Shown: positions 16,935 to 25,623 of the stretch, piece after piece | Numbering within the stretch: position 1 is the first letter of the stretch | Layout: the number at the start of each line of letters is the position of its first letter | Assembly (NCBI RefSeq): GCF_021391395.1 | Contig: NZ_CP090059.1 | Coordinates: 1,163,001 to 1,227,000 of the forward strand | DNA from: Sphingomonas cannabina | GTDB taxonomy: Bacteria > Pseudomonadota > Alphaproteobacteria > Sphingomonadales > Sphingomonadaceae | Direction: 5' to 3' | Length of the DNA stretch: 64,000 bases | Position numbers and translations under genes: made by a program | Notes under the pieces: generated by a model | What the model saw: only the letters and a program-made list of their open reading frames with translations | The model's database searches: none | Told to the model about the DNA's origin: nothing

Positions 16935-17251
16935 TGGCCTGGGTCTGGCTGATTGTCGGCGGCTTCTTCGAGGTCGGCTTCACCACCTGCCTGCGCTACG
17001 TCGACGGCTTCCGCAACGTGCCGTGGACGATCGGCTTCCTCGTCTCGGTGGGCCTGTCGATGGGCCTGCTCGAGGTCGCCTCGCGTTCGATCCCGATGGG
17101 GACGGCCTATGCGGTATGGGGCGGGATCGGCGCGCTCGGCACGGTGATCGTCGGCATCGTCTGGTTCGGCGAGCCCGCGCACCTTGCCCGCATCGCGCTG
17201 ATCGTCGCGCTGGTGGCGTGCATCGGCGGGCTCAAGCTGACTGCGCACTGA
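16934..17251 (+). CDS. Small multidrug resistance family transporter, Gdx/SugE-like
   Basis: A 105-residue four-helix SMR protein with the essential Glu in helix 1 ('LIVGGFFEVGFTTCLRYVDG') and 'IPMGTAYAVWGGIGALGTVI' in helix 3. The 'L-x-Y-x-x-G-F' end of helix 1 and 'GTAYAVWxGIGA' fit the Gdx (SugE) guanidinium-exporter type somewhat better than EmrE, but substrate cannot be decided by eye. SMR proteins work as antiparallel dimers. The start overlaps the GNAT stop by one base. Confidence 0.85.
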   Translation: MAWVWLIVGGFFEVGFTTCLRYVDGFRNVPWTIGFLVSVGLSMGLLEVASRSIPMGTAYAVWGGIGALGTVIVGIVWFGEPAHLARIALIVALVACIGGLKLTAH

Positions 17252-17269
17252 CATGGCGTTCGACGCCAA

Positions 17270-17623
17270 ATGATAGATTGGGGCCTCGCCGATTGGGTCG
17301 CCGAAGCGGTCGAGCCGCTCGGCCGCGTCACCCGCAAGCGGCTGTTCGGCGGCGCAGCGCTCTATTGCGACGGCATCGCCTTCGCGATCCTGGCGTTCGA
17401 TGCGCTGTGGCTGAAGGCGGATGCCGAAACCGACGCCGAATGGGATGCGGTCGGCGCGCCGCGCTTCACGGTCGAGCGCGACGACGGCAAGGTCCAGTCG
17501 ATGAACTACCGCCGCGCGCCGGACGAGACCTATGACGACGCCGACGAGCTTCGCCGCTGGGCGCGGCTGGCGATCGAGGCCGGGCAGCGCGCGGCGGTGA
17601 AGCCGAAGCGGAGAAGCAAATAA
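17270..17623 (+). CDS. TfoX N-terminal domain protein
   Basis: A 117-residue protein matching the stand-alone TfoX_N domain: 'VTRKRLFGGAALYCDGIAFA', 'ALWLKADAETDAEW' and 'MNYRRAPDETYDDADELRRW'. Full-length TfoX/Sxy controls competence in gammaproteobacteria, but isolated N-domains like this are widespread with no set function. It lies 18 bp after the SMR gene and probably ends that operon; repeat family F begins right at its stop. Confidence 0.82.
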   Translation: MIDWGLADWVAEAVEPLGRVTRKRLFGGAALYCDGIAFAILAFDALWLKADAETDAEWDAVGAPRFTVERDDGKVQSMNYRRAPDETYDDADELRRWARLAIEAGQRAAVKPKRRSK

Positions 17624-17755
17624 ATCCTCCCCGGCACGGGGAGGGGGACCAGTCGCAGGCTGGTGGAGGGGGCCCTCGGCTACGGAATCCGTCTTGGCGG
17701 GCCCCTCCACCACCGGCCTTCGGCCGGCGGTCCCCCTCCCCGTGCCGGGGAGGAG
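17624..17755. repeat. Intergenic palindromic repeat, family F (copy 1)
   Basis: The ends 'atcctccccggcacggggag' and 'ctccccgtgccggggaggag' are inverted copies with inner hairpins (ccccggcacgggg; ccaccggccttcggccgg). A second copy is at 42154-42298. It separates the convergent TfoX and ppa genes with almost no other sequence. Confidence 0.85.
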
Positions 17756-17766
17756 CTAAGCTGCTG

Positions 17767-18306
17767 CTAAGCCGCCTTCGCCGCCTTGGCCCGCTCGATC
17801 GCCTCGACCACGATCTGCCGTGCCTGTTCGGCGTCGCCCCACTGGCCGACCCGGACCCACTTCTCGGCCTCGAGGTCCTTGTAGTGGGTGAAGAAGTGCT
17901 CGATCTGCTGGAACACGATCGAGGGCAGGTCGCCGCGCTCGCCGACGTCCGAATAATAGGGGAAGGTGGTGTCGACCGGCACGCACACCAGCTTCTCGTC
18001 GCCGCCATGCTCGTCCTCGAGGTTGAGCACCGCGATCGGCCGCGCGCGCACCACGCAGCCGGGGATGAACGGCGAGCGCGCGATCACCAGCGCGTCGAGC
18101 GGATCGCCGTCCGGCGACAGCGTATGCGGCACGAAGCCGTAGTTCGCCGGATAGCGCATCGGCGTGTGGAGGATACGGTCGACGAACAAGGCGCCCGAGG
18201 CCTTGTCGAACTCGTATTTCACCGGCTCGCCGCCCGACGGTACTTCGATGATGACGTTGAGGCTGTGCGGCGGGTTGTCGCCCACCGGCACCATGTCGAT
18301 ACGCAT
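17767..18306 (-). CDS. ppa: Inorganic pyrophosphatase (family I)
   Basis: A 179-residue family I soluble pyrophosphatase, which hydrolyses pyrophosphate released by biosynthesis. Active-site stretches are 'VIIEVPSGGEPVKYEFDKAS', 'YPANYGFVPHT', the metal-binding 'DGDPLDALV' (D-x-D-P-x-D) and 'HYKDLE'. Length and motifs are standard. The ATG at 18306 has 'aagga' 7 bp upstream. The start region at 18307-18379 separates it from the M61 peptidase on the same strand. Confidence 0.96.
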   Translation of the reverse strand: MRIDMVPVGDNPPHSLNVIIEVPSGGEPVKYEFDKASGALFVDRILHTPMRYPANYGFVPHTLSPDGDPLDALVIARSPFIPGCVVRARPIAVLNLEDEHGGDEKLVCVPVDTTFPYYSDVGERGDLPSIVFQQIEHFFTHYKDLEAEKWVRVGQWGDAEQARQIVVEAIERAKAAKAA

Positions 18307-18379
18307 GGACTGGTCCTTGTTCGCGAGTGGCCGCCCGGCCCTCGGATTACTCCGGAGACCGGACGGGTTCGCGCGCGCC

Positions 18380-20299
18380 TTAACGGGCGGTCAGCAGCCG
18401 GTCGAGCCCGTTCGTGCCCGTGCCGGTCTTTTCAAGGCGCGGATAGCGCAGTCCGTCGCGATAATCGATCTCGGCGGTGCGATAGCGGCTGCCGTTCTTG
18501 ACCAGCAGCTTGATCGGCGCCTTGCCGGTCTTGGCGGCGGTGATCGCGGCCTTGAGCTTGTCCTCGGTATAGGCGTCGCCGTCGACCGCGACGATGATGG
18601 TGGCGACGTCGAAGCCGGCGTTGAAGGCGGGCGAATCCCACACGACACCGGTGATTTGCCCGTCCTTGCCGACGGTCATGCCGAGCGAGAAGGTGAGGTT
18701 GAGCTGCTTGCGGTCCTTCTCCGCTGCCTTCCACATGTCGGTCGGCTGGTCGGTGTAGACCAGGCGATAGCCGTTGTCGGTGAAGCCGGCGAGCGGTGCG
18801 CGCTCGTTGATCTTGTTGACGCGCTGGTCGAGGAAGCCCGCCCAGTCATAGGGCTGGATGTCGTTCAGCGTCTTGGCGACGTCGTCGAACGTGTAGGTCA
18901 GCTCGCCCCAGTCGCCGTCGTTCATGCCGAAGAAGGCGCGGGCGAAATCGTCCATCGACTTCTTGCCGCCCGACAGCTTGCGCAGCAGCGCGTCGGTCTC
19001 CAGCCAGATCAGCAGCCCCTCGTTGTAATAATCTTCGCTGCGCTGCCAGTTGGTCCAGCCCTTGGGCCGGCGCGCGGAGATGATCGGGTCGTTGGTGGTG
19101 TCGATCACCGGCCGCCACTTGCGGCCCTGCATATTGTCATAGTTGGCGGCGATGATCGCGAGCTGGTCGAGCGTGTCCTGCTTGCCGACCAGCCCCGATC
19201 GCGCCTGCAGGACATAACCCCAGAACTGCGTCTGCCCCTCATAGACCCACAGCAGGCTGTCGCGCATCGGGGTGCGGAAGTCGGGCGTCCACAGGTCCGC
19301 GCCGCGGCGGTACTTGCCGTCCCAGCTGTGGGTGAACTCGTGTGGCAGCAGGTTGCGGTCGAGCGCCTTGTCCTTCCACTCCTTGAAATAGCCGAGGTCG
19401 ACGCCGTTCTCGGAGCTGCGGTGATGCTCCAGGCCGTTGCCGCCCATCTCGTCGCTGATCGACAGCAGGAAGTGGTAATTGTCGTAATGCTGCGCGCCGA
19501 ACAGCTTCACCGCCTGATCGACCAGCGCCTTGTGCTGGGCGATCATCTCCGGCGTGGCGGCGTCGATCTCCGCCTGGTTGTCGGCGACGACGTCGAGGTG
19601 GACGCGGGGGCTGAGCGGCCACGACTTGGCATAGCGCCCGGCGATCGTGGGCGAATCCTGCAGTACGTCATAGGTCGTCTGCTGATAGCTGTAGGTCGAC
19701 CCGTTCGCCGTCGACGGCAGGCCGGAATAGGCGGTCCAGCCCGCCGGATACTTGACCGTCGCCTGGATGGGGATGCGCCGCGTGTAATAGCCCGCCGGAT
19801 AGAGGCTCACCGCCTCCCACTGGATGTTGAGCATGTTCGGCGCGACGACGATGCGGCCCTGGTTGGGCGCGGTCGCGGACAGGAACTGGAACGAGACGTC
19901 GAGCTGCTTCGCGCCCTCCGGCACGTCGAGGTGGAAGGCGTAGACGTCGACCGGATCGCGCTTCCACGGGATCACCTTCCCGCCCGCGGTGACCTTGAGG
20001 CCCGCGAGCTTCTCGATCTGCCCGCGCGGTGCGTGATTGCCCGGCAGCCATTTCGGCATGAGCAGCACGAAATGGCCGGCTTCGGCGACCGGCACCGTCT
20101 CCTTGACGCGGTAGATTCCCTGCTCGGTATCGGTCGCGTCGACCTCCAGCCTGATGACGCCGCCCGGATAGTCGACGTCGCGCGCCTCGGGGATGGTGTC
20201 GGTGAACGGGGCGGTGGCGACCGGCGCCGAGTTCCTGACCTGGGCGACAGCGGACGGGGCGGCGGAGGCGAGGAGGAGAATCGCGAGCGGACGGAGCAT
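18380..20299 (-). CDS. M61 family metallopeptidase (glycyl aminopeptidase-like) with PDZ domain
   Basis: A 639-residue exported zinc peptidase. A signal peptide ('AILLLASAAPSAVAQ') is followed by the M61 N-terminal domain. The thermolysin-like catalytic domain has the zinc motif 'LPHEFTHSWDGKYR' (H-E-x-x-H) and, downstream, 'LLWVYEGQTQFWG', which supplies the Glu ligand. The C-terminal PDZ domain carries 'VVWDSPAFNAGFDVATIIVA'. The family prototype prefers N-terminal glycine or alanine. It lies 73 bp upstream of ppa in the direction of transcription; operon membership is uncertain. Confidence 0.93.
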   Translation of the reverse strand: MLRPLAILLLASAAPSAVAQVRNSAPVATAPFTDTIPEARDVDYPGGVIRLEVDATDTEQGIYRVKETVPVAEAGHFVLLMPKWLPGNHAPRGQIEKLAGLKVTAGGKVIPWKRDPVDVYAFHLDVPEGAKQLDVSFQFLSATAPNQGRIVVAPNMLNIQWEAVSLYPAGYYTRRIPIQATVKYPAGWTAYSGLPSTANGSTYSYQQTTYDVLQDSPTIAGRYAKSWPLSPRVHLDVVADNQAEIDAATPEMIAQHKALVDQAVKLFGAQHYDNYHFLLSISDEMGGNGLEHHRSSENGVDLGYFKEWKDKALDRNLLPHEFTHSWDGKYRRGADLWTPDFRTPMRDSLLWVYEGQTQFWGYVLQARSGLVGKQDTLDQLAIIAANYDNMQGRKWRPVIDTTNDPIISARRPKGWTNWQRSEDYYNEGLLIWLETDALLRKLSGGKKSMDDFARAFFGMNDGDWGELTYTFDDVAKTLNDIQPYDWAGFLDQRVNKINERAPLAGFTDNGYRLVYTDQPTDMWKAAEKDRKQLNLTFSLGMTVGKDGQITGVVWDSPAFNAGFDVATIIVAVDGDAYTEDKLKAAITAAKTGKAPIKLLVKNGSRYRTAEIDYRDGLRYPRLEKTGTGTNGLDRLLTAR

Positions 20300-20386
20300 C
20301 GAGAAACTTTCATATGAAACGGGATGCGCCGTTTCTTAGAGCAAGCTAGCCATGTTGCAATATCACCTGCCTCACCTCCTCTGGTT

Positions 20387-20492
20387 GTCACCCCGGCTTT
20401 GTGCCGGGGTCCACTGCGCCGCAGGCATTGCAGCTGGAGGTTCGAGCTCTGGATGAGTCGCCCGGTGGACCCCGGCATAAGACCGGGGTGAC
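20387..20492. repeat. Intergenic palindromic repeat, family A (copy 2)
   Basis: It starts 'gtcaccccggctttgtgccg' and ends 'ggcataagaccggggtgac', with inner hairpins in both arms and 'cggggtccactg / cggtggaccccgg' completing the mirror. It lies between the divergent M61 peptidase and ICMT-like genes. Confidence 0.85.
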
Positions 20493-20566
20493 GATGGTAT
20501 CGGGGCAAGCGGCGTCCACTCAAAGGTTCACGGCTTGCTTACCATTCCGCGGCTAGAGCGGCGGCC

Positions 20567-21895
20567 ATGTACCACGACGCCACGCTCGCCGCCCGCGCCA
20601 AGGCCGATCCGCGGCCCAAGTCGGCGGTCAGCACCGGCGTCGGCCTGGCGGGTCTCGCGGGATTGCTGACCTGGACCGCGATTGCGCTGTATTTCGAAAT
20701 GCCTGGGCCGCTGTCGGCGCTCACCAACGTGGTCGCTGCCGGCGCCCCCATGGTGCTGTGGTCGATCTTCGTCGACAAGGTCCACCGCAACCCCTCGACC
20801 GGCATCGACTGGGACAATCCCCGGCCGCTCAGCGAGACGATCGACGTCAGCCTCGCCAAGATCGCCGGCCTGTGGCTCACCTGGGGCGGCATCGCCTGCG
20901 TCTATGCGCTCTCCCGCTTCTATTGGCAGGGCCCTTATGTCTTCTCGATGTGGTGCTTGGCGATGGCGGCGCCGGTGCTGTTCCTTGGCGCGATCCCCTG
21001 GGTGATCTGGTCGGACCGCTACCTCAAGCAGCCGCGCGACGGCGCCTGGACGCTCGGCGCCTGGCTGCTCAACCTCGACGAACCCTATGAGCGCGAGGCG
21101 ATCTACGCCCATCTGCGTGCCTGGGCGGTGAAGGGCTTCTTCCTCGCCTTCATGCTCGCGATCGTACCGGCCGGTTTCGGTGACTTCATCCGTGGCGACA
21201 CCGCTAACCTCTGGCGCGATCCCGTGGCGCTGGCGCAATGGCTGATCACCTTCATGTTCCTGGTCGACGTCGCCTTTGCGACGGTCGGCTACATCCTCAC
21301 CTTCCGCGCGCTCGATTCGCACATCCGCAGCGCCACGCCGCTCGCCGCCGGCTGGACCGCGGCGCTGATCTGCTATCCGCCGTTCGTGCTGATGGCCGAC
21401 GGCGGCCCGCTCGACTATCACCCCGGCACCTCGGACTTTGTCCATTGGCTCTCCGGTCATCCCACGCTGATGGCGATCGTCGCCTTCGTGCTGGTCGGCC
21501 TCACCGCCATCTATGCCTGGGCGACGGTGGCGTTCGGTCTGCGCTTCTCCAATCTCACCCACCGCGGCATCCTGACGCACGGGCCCTATGCCTTCAGCCG
21601 CCACCCGGCCTATCTCAGCAAGAATCTGTTCTGGCTGATCTCGACCATGCCGATGCTGGCAACGACCGGAAGCTGGGTCGACGCGGTGCGCAACACCGCG
21701 CTGATGCTGGGCGTGGCCGGCGTCTACTATTGGCGCGCCAAGACCGAGGAAGCGCATCTCGGTATGGATCCGGCCTACCGCGAATACAGCGAATGGATGG
21801 AGCGCAACGCGCCGGTGCCCCGCTTCTTCGCCTGGATCACGGGCCGCAGCAAAACCCCTCTCCCATCGGGAGAGGGAGGGGCCCGCTCGGCATAG
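20567..21895 (+). CDS. ICMT-like multi-span membrane protein (isoprenylcysteine methyltransferase-type domain)
   Basis: A 442-residue protein with about ten membrane helices and a C-terminal domain like isoprenylcysteine carboxyl methyltransferases. The key stretch 'THGPYAFSRHPAYLSKNLFW', then 'AKTEEAHLGMDPAYREYSEW', matches the ICMT/PEMT signature (R-H-P-x-Y and E-E-x-x-L). Bacterial members methylate various lipophilic substrates; the substrate is unknown. The last 13 residues ('TPLPSGEGGARSA') and the stop codon are encoded by repeat family B (21851-21986), so the natural C-terminus has been replaced. The ATG at 20567 follows a weak ribosome site. Confidence 0.8.
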   Translation: MYHDATLAARAKADPRPKSAVSTGVGLAGLAGLLTWTAIALYFEMPGPLSALTNVVAAGAPMVLWSIFVDKVHRNPSTGIDWDNPRPLSETIDVSLAKIAGLWLTWGGIACVYALSRFYWQGPYVFSMWCLAMAAPVLFLGAIPWVIWSDRYLKQPRDGAWTLGAWLLNLDEPYEREAIYAHLRAWAVKGFFLAFMLAIVPAGFGDFIRGDTANLWRDPVALAQWLITFMFLVDVAFATVGYILTFRALDSHIRSATPLAAGWTAALICYPPFVLMADGGPLDYHPGTSDFVHWLSGHPTLMAIVAFVLVGLTAIYAWATVAFGLRFSNLTHRGILTHGPYAFSRHPAYLSKNLFWLISTMPMLATTGSWVDAVRNTALMLGVAGVYYWRAKTEEAHLGMDPAYREYSEWMERNAPVPRFFAWITGRSKTPLPSGEGGARSA

Positions 21896-21986
21896 CCGAG
21901 TGGGAGGGTGACGTGTCACCACCCGGTCACCCTCACCCTTCCGCCGCTACGCGGCTCCCTCCCTCTCCCGATGGGAGAGGGATTTT
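21851..21986. repeat. Intergenic palindromic repeat, family B (copy 2), overlapping two gene ends
   Basis: A mirror-image element with a 'cccctctcccatcgggagag' hairpin at one end and 'ccctctcccgatgggagagg' plus T-run at the other, and an inner 'cccgctcggcatagccgagtggg' hairpin. Its left 45 bp are the coding end of the ICMT-like gene. Its last base is the first (reverse-strand last) base of the gshA stop codon. It is the only sequence between these convergent genes and so is the only place a terminator can be. Confidence 0.88.
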
Positions 21987-23359
21987 CAGTAGCTGAGCTC
22001 GCCGTACACCCCGCGCACGTCGCCGCCCCAGGCGCCGTGATAATGCTCCAGCAACATCTCGGCCGGCACCTTGCCGGTACGGACGATCTCGCGCAGCGGA
22101 TCGAGGAATCCGGTCTCGTTCGACCCCGACGCGTCGACCCGCGCCCGCGCCGACAGACCAGCCGTGGCGATGTCGAGCACCTCGCCGGCGATGTCGCGCA
22201 GCCTGCCGCCGCCCGGCAGCGGCGCGTCCAGCGCGAGCTTCGGCACGGCATTGCGCAGCGCGTGCCGGTCCTCCATCGACCAATGCTTGACGAGGTCCCA
22301 CGCCGCGTCGAGCGCGCCCTGGTCGTACAGCAGCCCCACCCACAGCGCCGGCAGCGCGCAGATGCGGTCCCAGGGGCCCCCGTCGGCGCCACGCATCTCG
22401 AGGAAGGTCTTGAGCCGCACCTCCGGGAAAGCGGTCGAGAGATGATCCGACCAATCCTCGATCGTCGGCCGCTCGCCCGGTAGCACCTCGAGCTTGCCTT
22501 CGAGGAAATCGCGGAAGCTGAGCCCCGCCGCGTCGATGTACTTGCCCTCGCGGTAGACGAAGTACATCGGCACATCGAGCGCATAGTCGGCATAGCGCTC
22601 GTAGCCGAAGCCGTCCTCGAACACGAACGGCAGCATCCCCGTCCTCGCCGGATCTGTGTCGGACCAGATATGGCTGCGGTAGGAGAGATAGCCGTTGGGC
22701 TTGCCTTCGGTGAACGGCGAGTTGGCGAACAGCGCGGTGCCGAGCGGCTGCAGCGCCAGCGCGACACGGAACTTCTGCGCCATGTCCGCCTCGCTCGCAT
22801 AGTCGAGGTTGGTCTGGATGGTGCAGGTCCTGAGCATCATGTCGAGGCCGAGGTTGCCGACCCGCGGCATGTGCCTGAGCATGATCGCGTAGCGGCCCTT
22901 GGGCATGATCGGCAGCTCGGCACGCGCCTTGTCCGGCCACATGCCGAGTCCGAGGAAGCCGAGCCCGAGCCGGTCGCCGACCGTCTTCACCTGACGCAGG
23001 TGCCGCCCGGTCTCGGCGCAGGTTTCATGGAGGTTGTCGAGCGGCGCGCCGGACAGCTCGAACTGACCGGCGGGCTCCAGGCTGATCGAGCCGTCCCTAC
23101 CGGTCAGCGCGATGACGTTGTCGCCCTCGATCACGGGCTGCCAGCCGAACTCGGTAAGCCCGTTCAACAGGTCGCGGATGCCGCCCGGCTCGTCATAGCT
23201 CGGCGCGCGATGGTCGCTGAGGCGGAATACGAACTTCTCGTGCTCCGTCCCGATCCGCCAGTGCGCCTTCGGCTTCTCGCCGCGCGCGAAGAACGCCGTC
23301 AGCTGATCCCTGCACTCGATCACGGGCGAGTTGCTGCTCGAAACGGTCTTCGTCGTCAT
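21986..23359 (-). CDS. gshA: Glutamate-cysteine ligase, plant/alphaproteobacterial type
   Basis: This enzyme makes gamma-glutamylcysteine, the first step of glutathione synthesis. The 457-residue product belongs to the class with plant and alphaproteobacterial enzymes rather than the E. coli GshA type. Seen: 'WRIGTEHEKFVFR', 'SISLEPAGQFELSGAPLDNL', 'RYAIMLRHMPRVGNLGLDMM', 'TIQTNLDYASEADMAQKFR' and 'TFLEMRGADGGPW'. ATG 23359 begins the usual N-terminus. The stop abuts repeat family B. gshB is not in the window. Confidence 0.95.
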   Translation of the reverse strand: MTTKTVSSSNSPVIECRDQLTAFFARGEKPKAHWRIGTEHEKFVFRLSDHRAPSYDEPGGIRDLLNGLTEFGWQPVIEGDNVIALTGRDGSISLEPAGQFELSGAPLDNLHETCAETGRHLRQVKTVGDRLGLGFLGLGMWPDKARAELPIMPKGRYAIMLRHMPRVGNLGLDMMLRTCTIQTNLDYASEADMAQKFRVALALQPLGTALFANSPFTEGKPNGYLSYRSHIWSDTDPARTGMLPFVFEDGFGYERYADYALDVPMYFVYREGKYIDAAGLSFRDFLEGKLEVLPGERPTIEDWSDHLSTAFPEVRLKTFLEMRGADGGPWDRICALPALWVGLLYDQGALDAAWDLVKHWSMEDRHALRNAVPKLALDAPLPGGGRLRDIAGEVLDIATAGLSARARVDASGSNETGFLDPLREIVRTGKVPAEMLLEHYHGAWGGDVRGVYGELSY

Positions 23360-23470
23360 GGCCGGGCATTACTCGGGGGCGAGGGTATGCGCTAGAGGCC
23401 GCAGCAGCGCTCATCGCAGGTTCAGCTAGATGGGGTGAAGCTGGACTGCGGACGTTACGGGAGGACGGCA

Positions 23471-23836
23471 ATGCGGCTCGAAGCGATCGCCTTGTGCGCG
23501 CTGCTGGTGTCGACCGGGGTATCGGCGCAATCGGTCTACGGTCCGCCACCGCCGGGGGCGCGACTGCCCGGCATCTCGATGGCGACCCAGCCATCGATCG
23601 AACGTGAGACGAGCCGGATCCGCAGCGACATCCGCCACGGGCGCGACAGCGGCGCCTTGACGAAAAGGGAGTCGCGCCATCTTCGCCGCGAGGCCGATCA
23701 GATCGACACGCTTGCCGGCCGCTATGGCGCCGACGGCCTTTCCGATTCGGAGAGCCGCGAGCTCGACATGCGCGTGCGCGCCTTGCGCGACATCACCAAT
23801 GCCCAGCGGACCATGGGATCGGGCAGCAAGCGCTAA
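23471..23836 (+). CDS. Exported protein of unknown function
   Basis: A 121-residue protein with a clear signal peptide ('AIALCALLVSTGVSAQ') and a mature, charged helical region ('ETSRIRSDIRHGRDSGALTK', 'ESRELDMRVRALRDITNAQR') of about 90 residues that looks like an alpha-helical pair. No family recognised. The ATG at 23471 has 'ggagga' 6 bp upstream; a longer frame starting at 23435 lacks a ribosome site. It is convergent with rsmE, 16 bp away. Confidence 0.7.
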   Translation: MRLEAIALCALLVSTGVSAQSVYGPPPPGARLPGISMATQPSIERETSRIRSDIRHGRDSGALTKRESRHLRREADQIDTLAGRYGADGLSDSESRELDMRVRALRDITNAQRTMGSGSKR

Positions 23837-23852
23837 GGCAGACCGGCCGGGT

Positions 23853-24608
23853 TCAGGCGGCGGCGCCCCAATCGCCGGCCGCCGCCATCCACAGGCTCAC
23901 CGCCGCCGCCGCCGCGGTATCGGCGCGCAGGATGCGCGGGCCCAGCCCGATCCCCACTGCATCCGGCAGCGCCCGGATCGCCTCGCGCTCCTCGGGATCG
24001 AAGCCGCCTTCGGGCCCGATCAGGATCGCCGCTGGACCGGGCCGGCTCCGCATCGCCTCGACCGCCGGCACGCCGCCGGTCTCGTCGGCGAAGAACAGCG
24101 CTCGCGCCGCCGGCCAGTCGCGCAGCAGCGCGGGCAGCTTCACCGGCTCGGCGAGCTCCGGCACCGCGGTGCGCCCGCATTGTTCGGCCGCCTCGATCAT
24201 GTGCGCGCCCAGGCGCTCCAGGTTGAGCCGGTCCACCACTGTCCGCCGCGTCACCACCGGCACCAGCCGGGCGACGCCGAGCTCGCACGCCTTCTCGGCG
24301 ACCCAGTCGATCCGACCCTTCTTGAGCGGCGCGGCGCACAGCCACAGGTCCGGCACCGTCTCCGCCTCGCGCAGCCGCTCGCGCACCGTCAGCGTCAGGT
24401 CACGCTTGCCGGGGCTCTCCGCCACCGCCAGCCATTCGCCCGAGACGCCGTCGAACAGCTTGACCGGATCGCCGGCCTTCAGCCGCATCACCGACAGGAG
24501 GTAATGCGCTTGCGCCCCCTCGACGCGCACGGCGGCGCCTTCGGAGAGCGGCGTCTCGACGAACAGTCGCGGCGTGGACTGCGGCGGCCAGGCGGGGGTG
24601 GCGGGCAT
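23853..24608 (-). CDS. rsmE: 16S rRNA (uracil1498-N3)-methyltransferase
   Basis: RsmE methylates N3 of U1498 in 16S rRNA. The 251-residue SPOUT-fold protein has an N-terminal PUA-like domain ('HYLLSVMRLKAGDPVKLFDG') and a C-terminal knot with 'KKGRIDWVAEKACELGVARL', 'QCGRTAVPEL', 'ILIGPEGGFDPEE' and 'IGLGPRILRADTAAAAAVSL', all diagnostic. It is divergent from ubiA, and the 86 bp between them must carry both promoters. Confidence 0.95.
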   Translation of the reverse strand: MPATPAWPPQSTPRLFVETPLSEGAAVRVEGAQAHYLLSVMRLKAGDPVKLFDGVSGEWLAVAESPGKRDLTLTVRERLREAETVPDLWLCAAPLKKGRIDWVAEKACELGVARLVPVVTRRTVVDRLNLERLGAHMIEAAEQCGRTAVPELAEPVKLPALLRDWPAARALFFADETGGVPAVEAMRSRPGPAAILIGPEGGFDPEEREAIRALPDAVGIGLGPRILRADTAAAAAVSLWMAAAGDWGAAA

Positions 24609-24694
24609 GGATGCGGCTTAGCGCGCCTCGCAGTGCCGCCGCCAGCCCGATCAGGGCTTTCCTAAAGGGATTTGGTTTGGCAGCAGGACGGGCG

Positions 24695-25603
24695 ATGACC
24701 GCCGAGATCGTCCCCGATACGGAGCACCGCGGCCTGGTCGGCGCGCTGCCGCCCGCCTTGCGCAACTTCGCGCTGCTGGCGCGGCTCGACCGGCCGATCG
24801 GCTGGTGGCTGCTGTTCTGGCCGGGAGCCTGGGCGGTGGCGCTGGCCGGCGGGGCGGTGGCGCGCTGGGACCTGATCCTGTGGCTGCTCCTCGGCAGCAT
24901 CGCGATGCGCGGCGCCGGCTGCGTCTACAACGACATCGTCGACCGCGACCTCGACCGCCAGGTGGCGCGCACCGCCGTCCGTCCGCTGGCGAGCGGCGCG
25001 GTCTCGCTCAAGGCAGCCTGGGCCTGGCTCGGCCTCCTGTGTCTGATCGGCCTGGTCGTGCTGCTCCAGCTCCACTTGTCCGCGGCGGCGGTCGCGCTCG
25101 CCAGCCTCGCGCTGGTCGCCGCCTATCCCTTCATGAAGCGCATCACCTGGTGGCCGCAGGCGTGGCTCGGCCTGGTGTTCAGCTGGGCCGCGCTGGTCGG
25201 CTGGGTCGAGGTGGCGGGACGGCTCTCGGCGGGAGGGCTGCTGCTCTACGCCGGCAGCATCGCCTGGGTGATCGGCTACGACACCATCTACGCCCTGCAG
25301 GACATGGAGGACGACGCGCTGGTCGGCGTGCGCTCTTCCGCGCGGCGGCTGGGGCGGGCGGTGAAGCCCGGCGTCGCCGGTTTCTACGCGGTCGCGCTGC
25401 TGCTCTGGGGCACGGCGATCTGGCAGGTGCGGCCCGATCCGCTGGCGCTGCTCGCGCTGCTGCCGGCGGCGCTGCACTTCGCATGGCAGGTCGCGACATT
25501 GGTGCCGGCCGACGGCGCGAACGCGCTCGCCCGCTTCCGGTCGAACCGCAACATCGGCTTCCTGGTGTTCGCCGCCTGCCTCGTGGTCGGAACGGCGCTT
25601 TGA
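24695..25603 (+). CDS. ubiA: 4-hydroxybenzoate polyprenyltransferase
   Basis: UbiA attaches the polyprenyl tail to 4-hydroxybenzoate in ubiquinone synthesis. The 302-residue membrane protein has the two Asp-rich motifs that bind Mg-diphosphate: 'GAGCVYNDIVDRDLDRQVAR' and 'YDTIYALQDMEDD'. About nine helices surround them. The ATG at 24695 starts just before the conserved 'LLARLDRPIGWWLLFWPGAW'; a longer frame from 24611 has no ribosome site. A nested inverted-repeat element begins 20 bp after the stop. Confidence 0.95.
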   Translation: MTAEIVPDTEHRGLVGALPPALRNFALLARLDRPIGWWLLFWPGAWAVALAGGAVARWDLILWLLLGSIAMRGAGCVYNDIVDRDLDRQVARTAVRPLASGAVSLKAAWAWLGLLCLIGLVVLLQLHLSAAAVALASLALVAAYPFMKRITWWPQAWLGLVFSWAALVGWVEVAGRLSAGGLLLYAGSIAWVIGYDTIYALQDMEDDALVGVRSSARRLGRAVKPGVAGFYAVALLLWGTAIWQVRPDPLALLALLPAALHFAWQVATLVPADGANALARFRSNRNIGFLVFAACLVVGTAL

Positions 25604-25623
25604 CCTTCCGCGGCGCACTCCCC

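Noticed and set aside
16934..17251. EmrE-type multidrug exporter
   Set aside because: The fold is SMR, but helix 1 and helix 3 motifs fit Gdx/SugE better, so a drug-resistance label is not supported.
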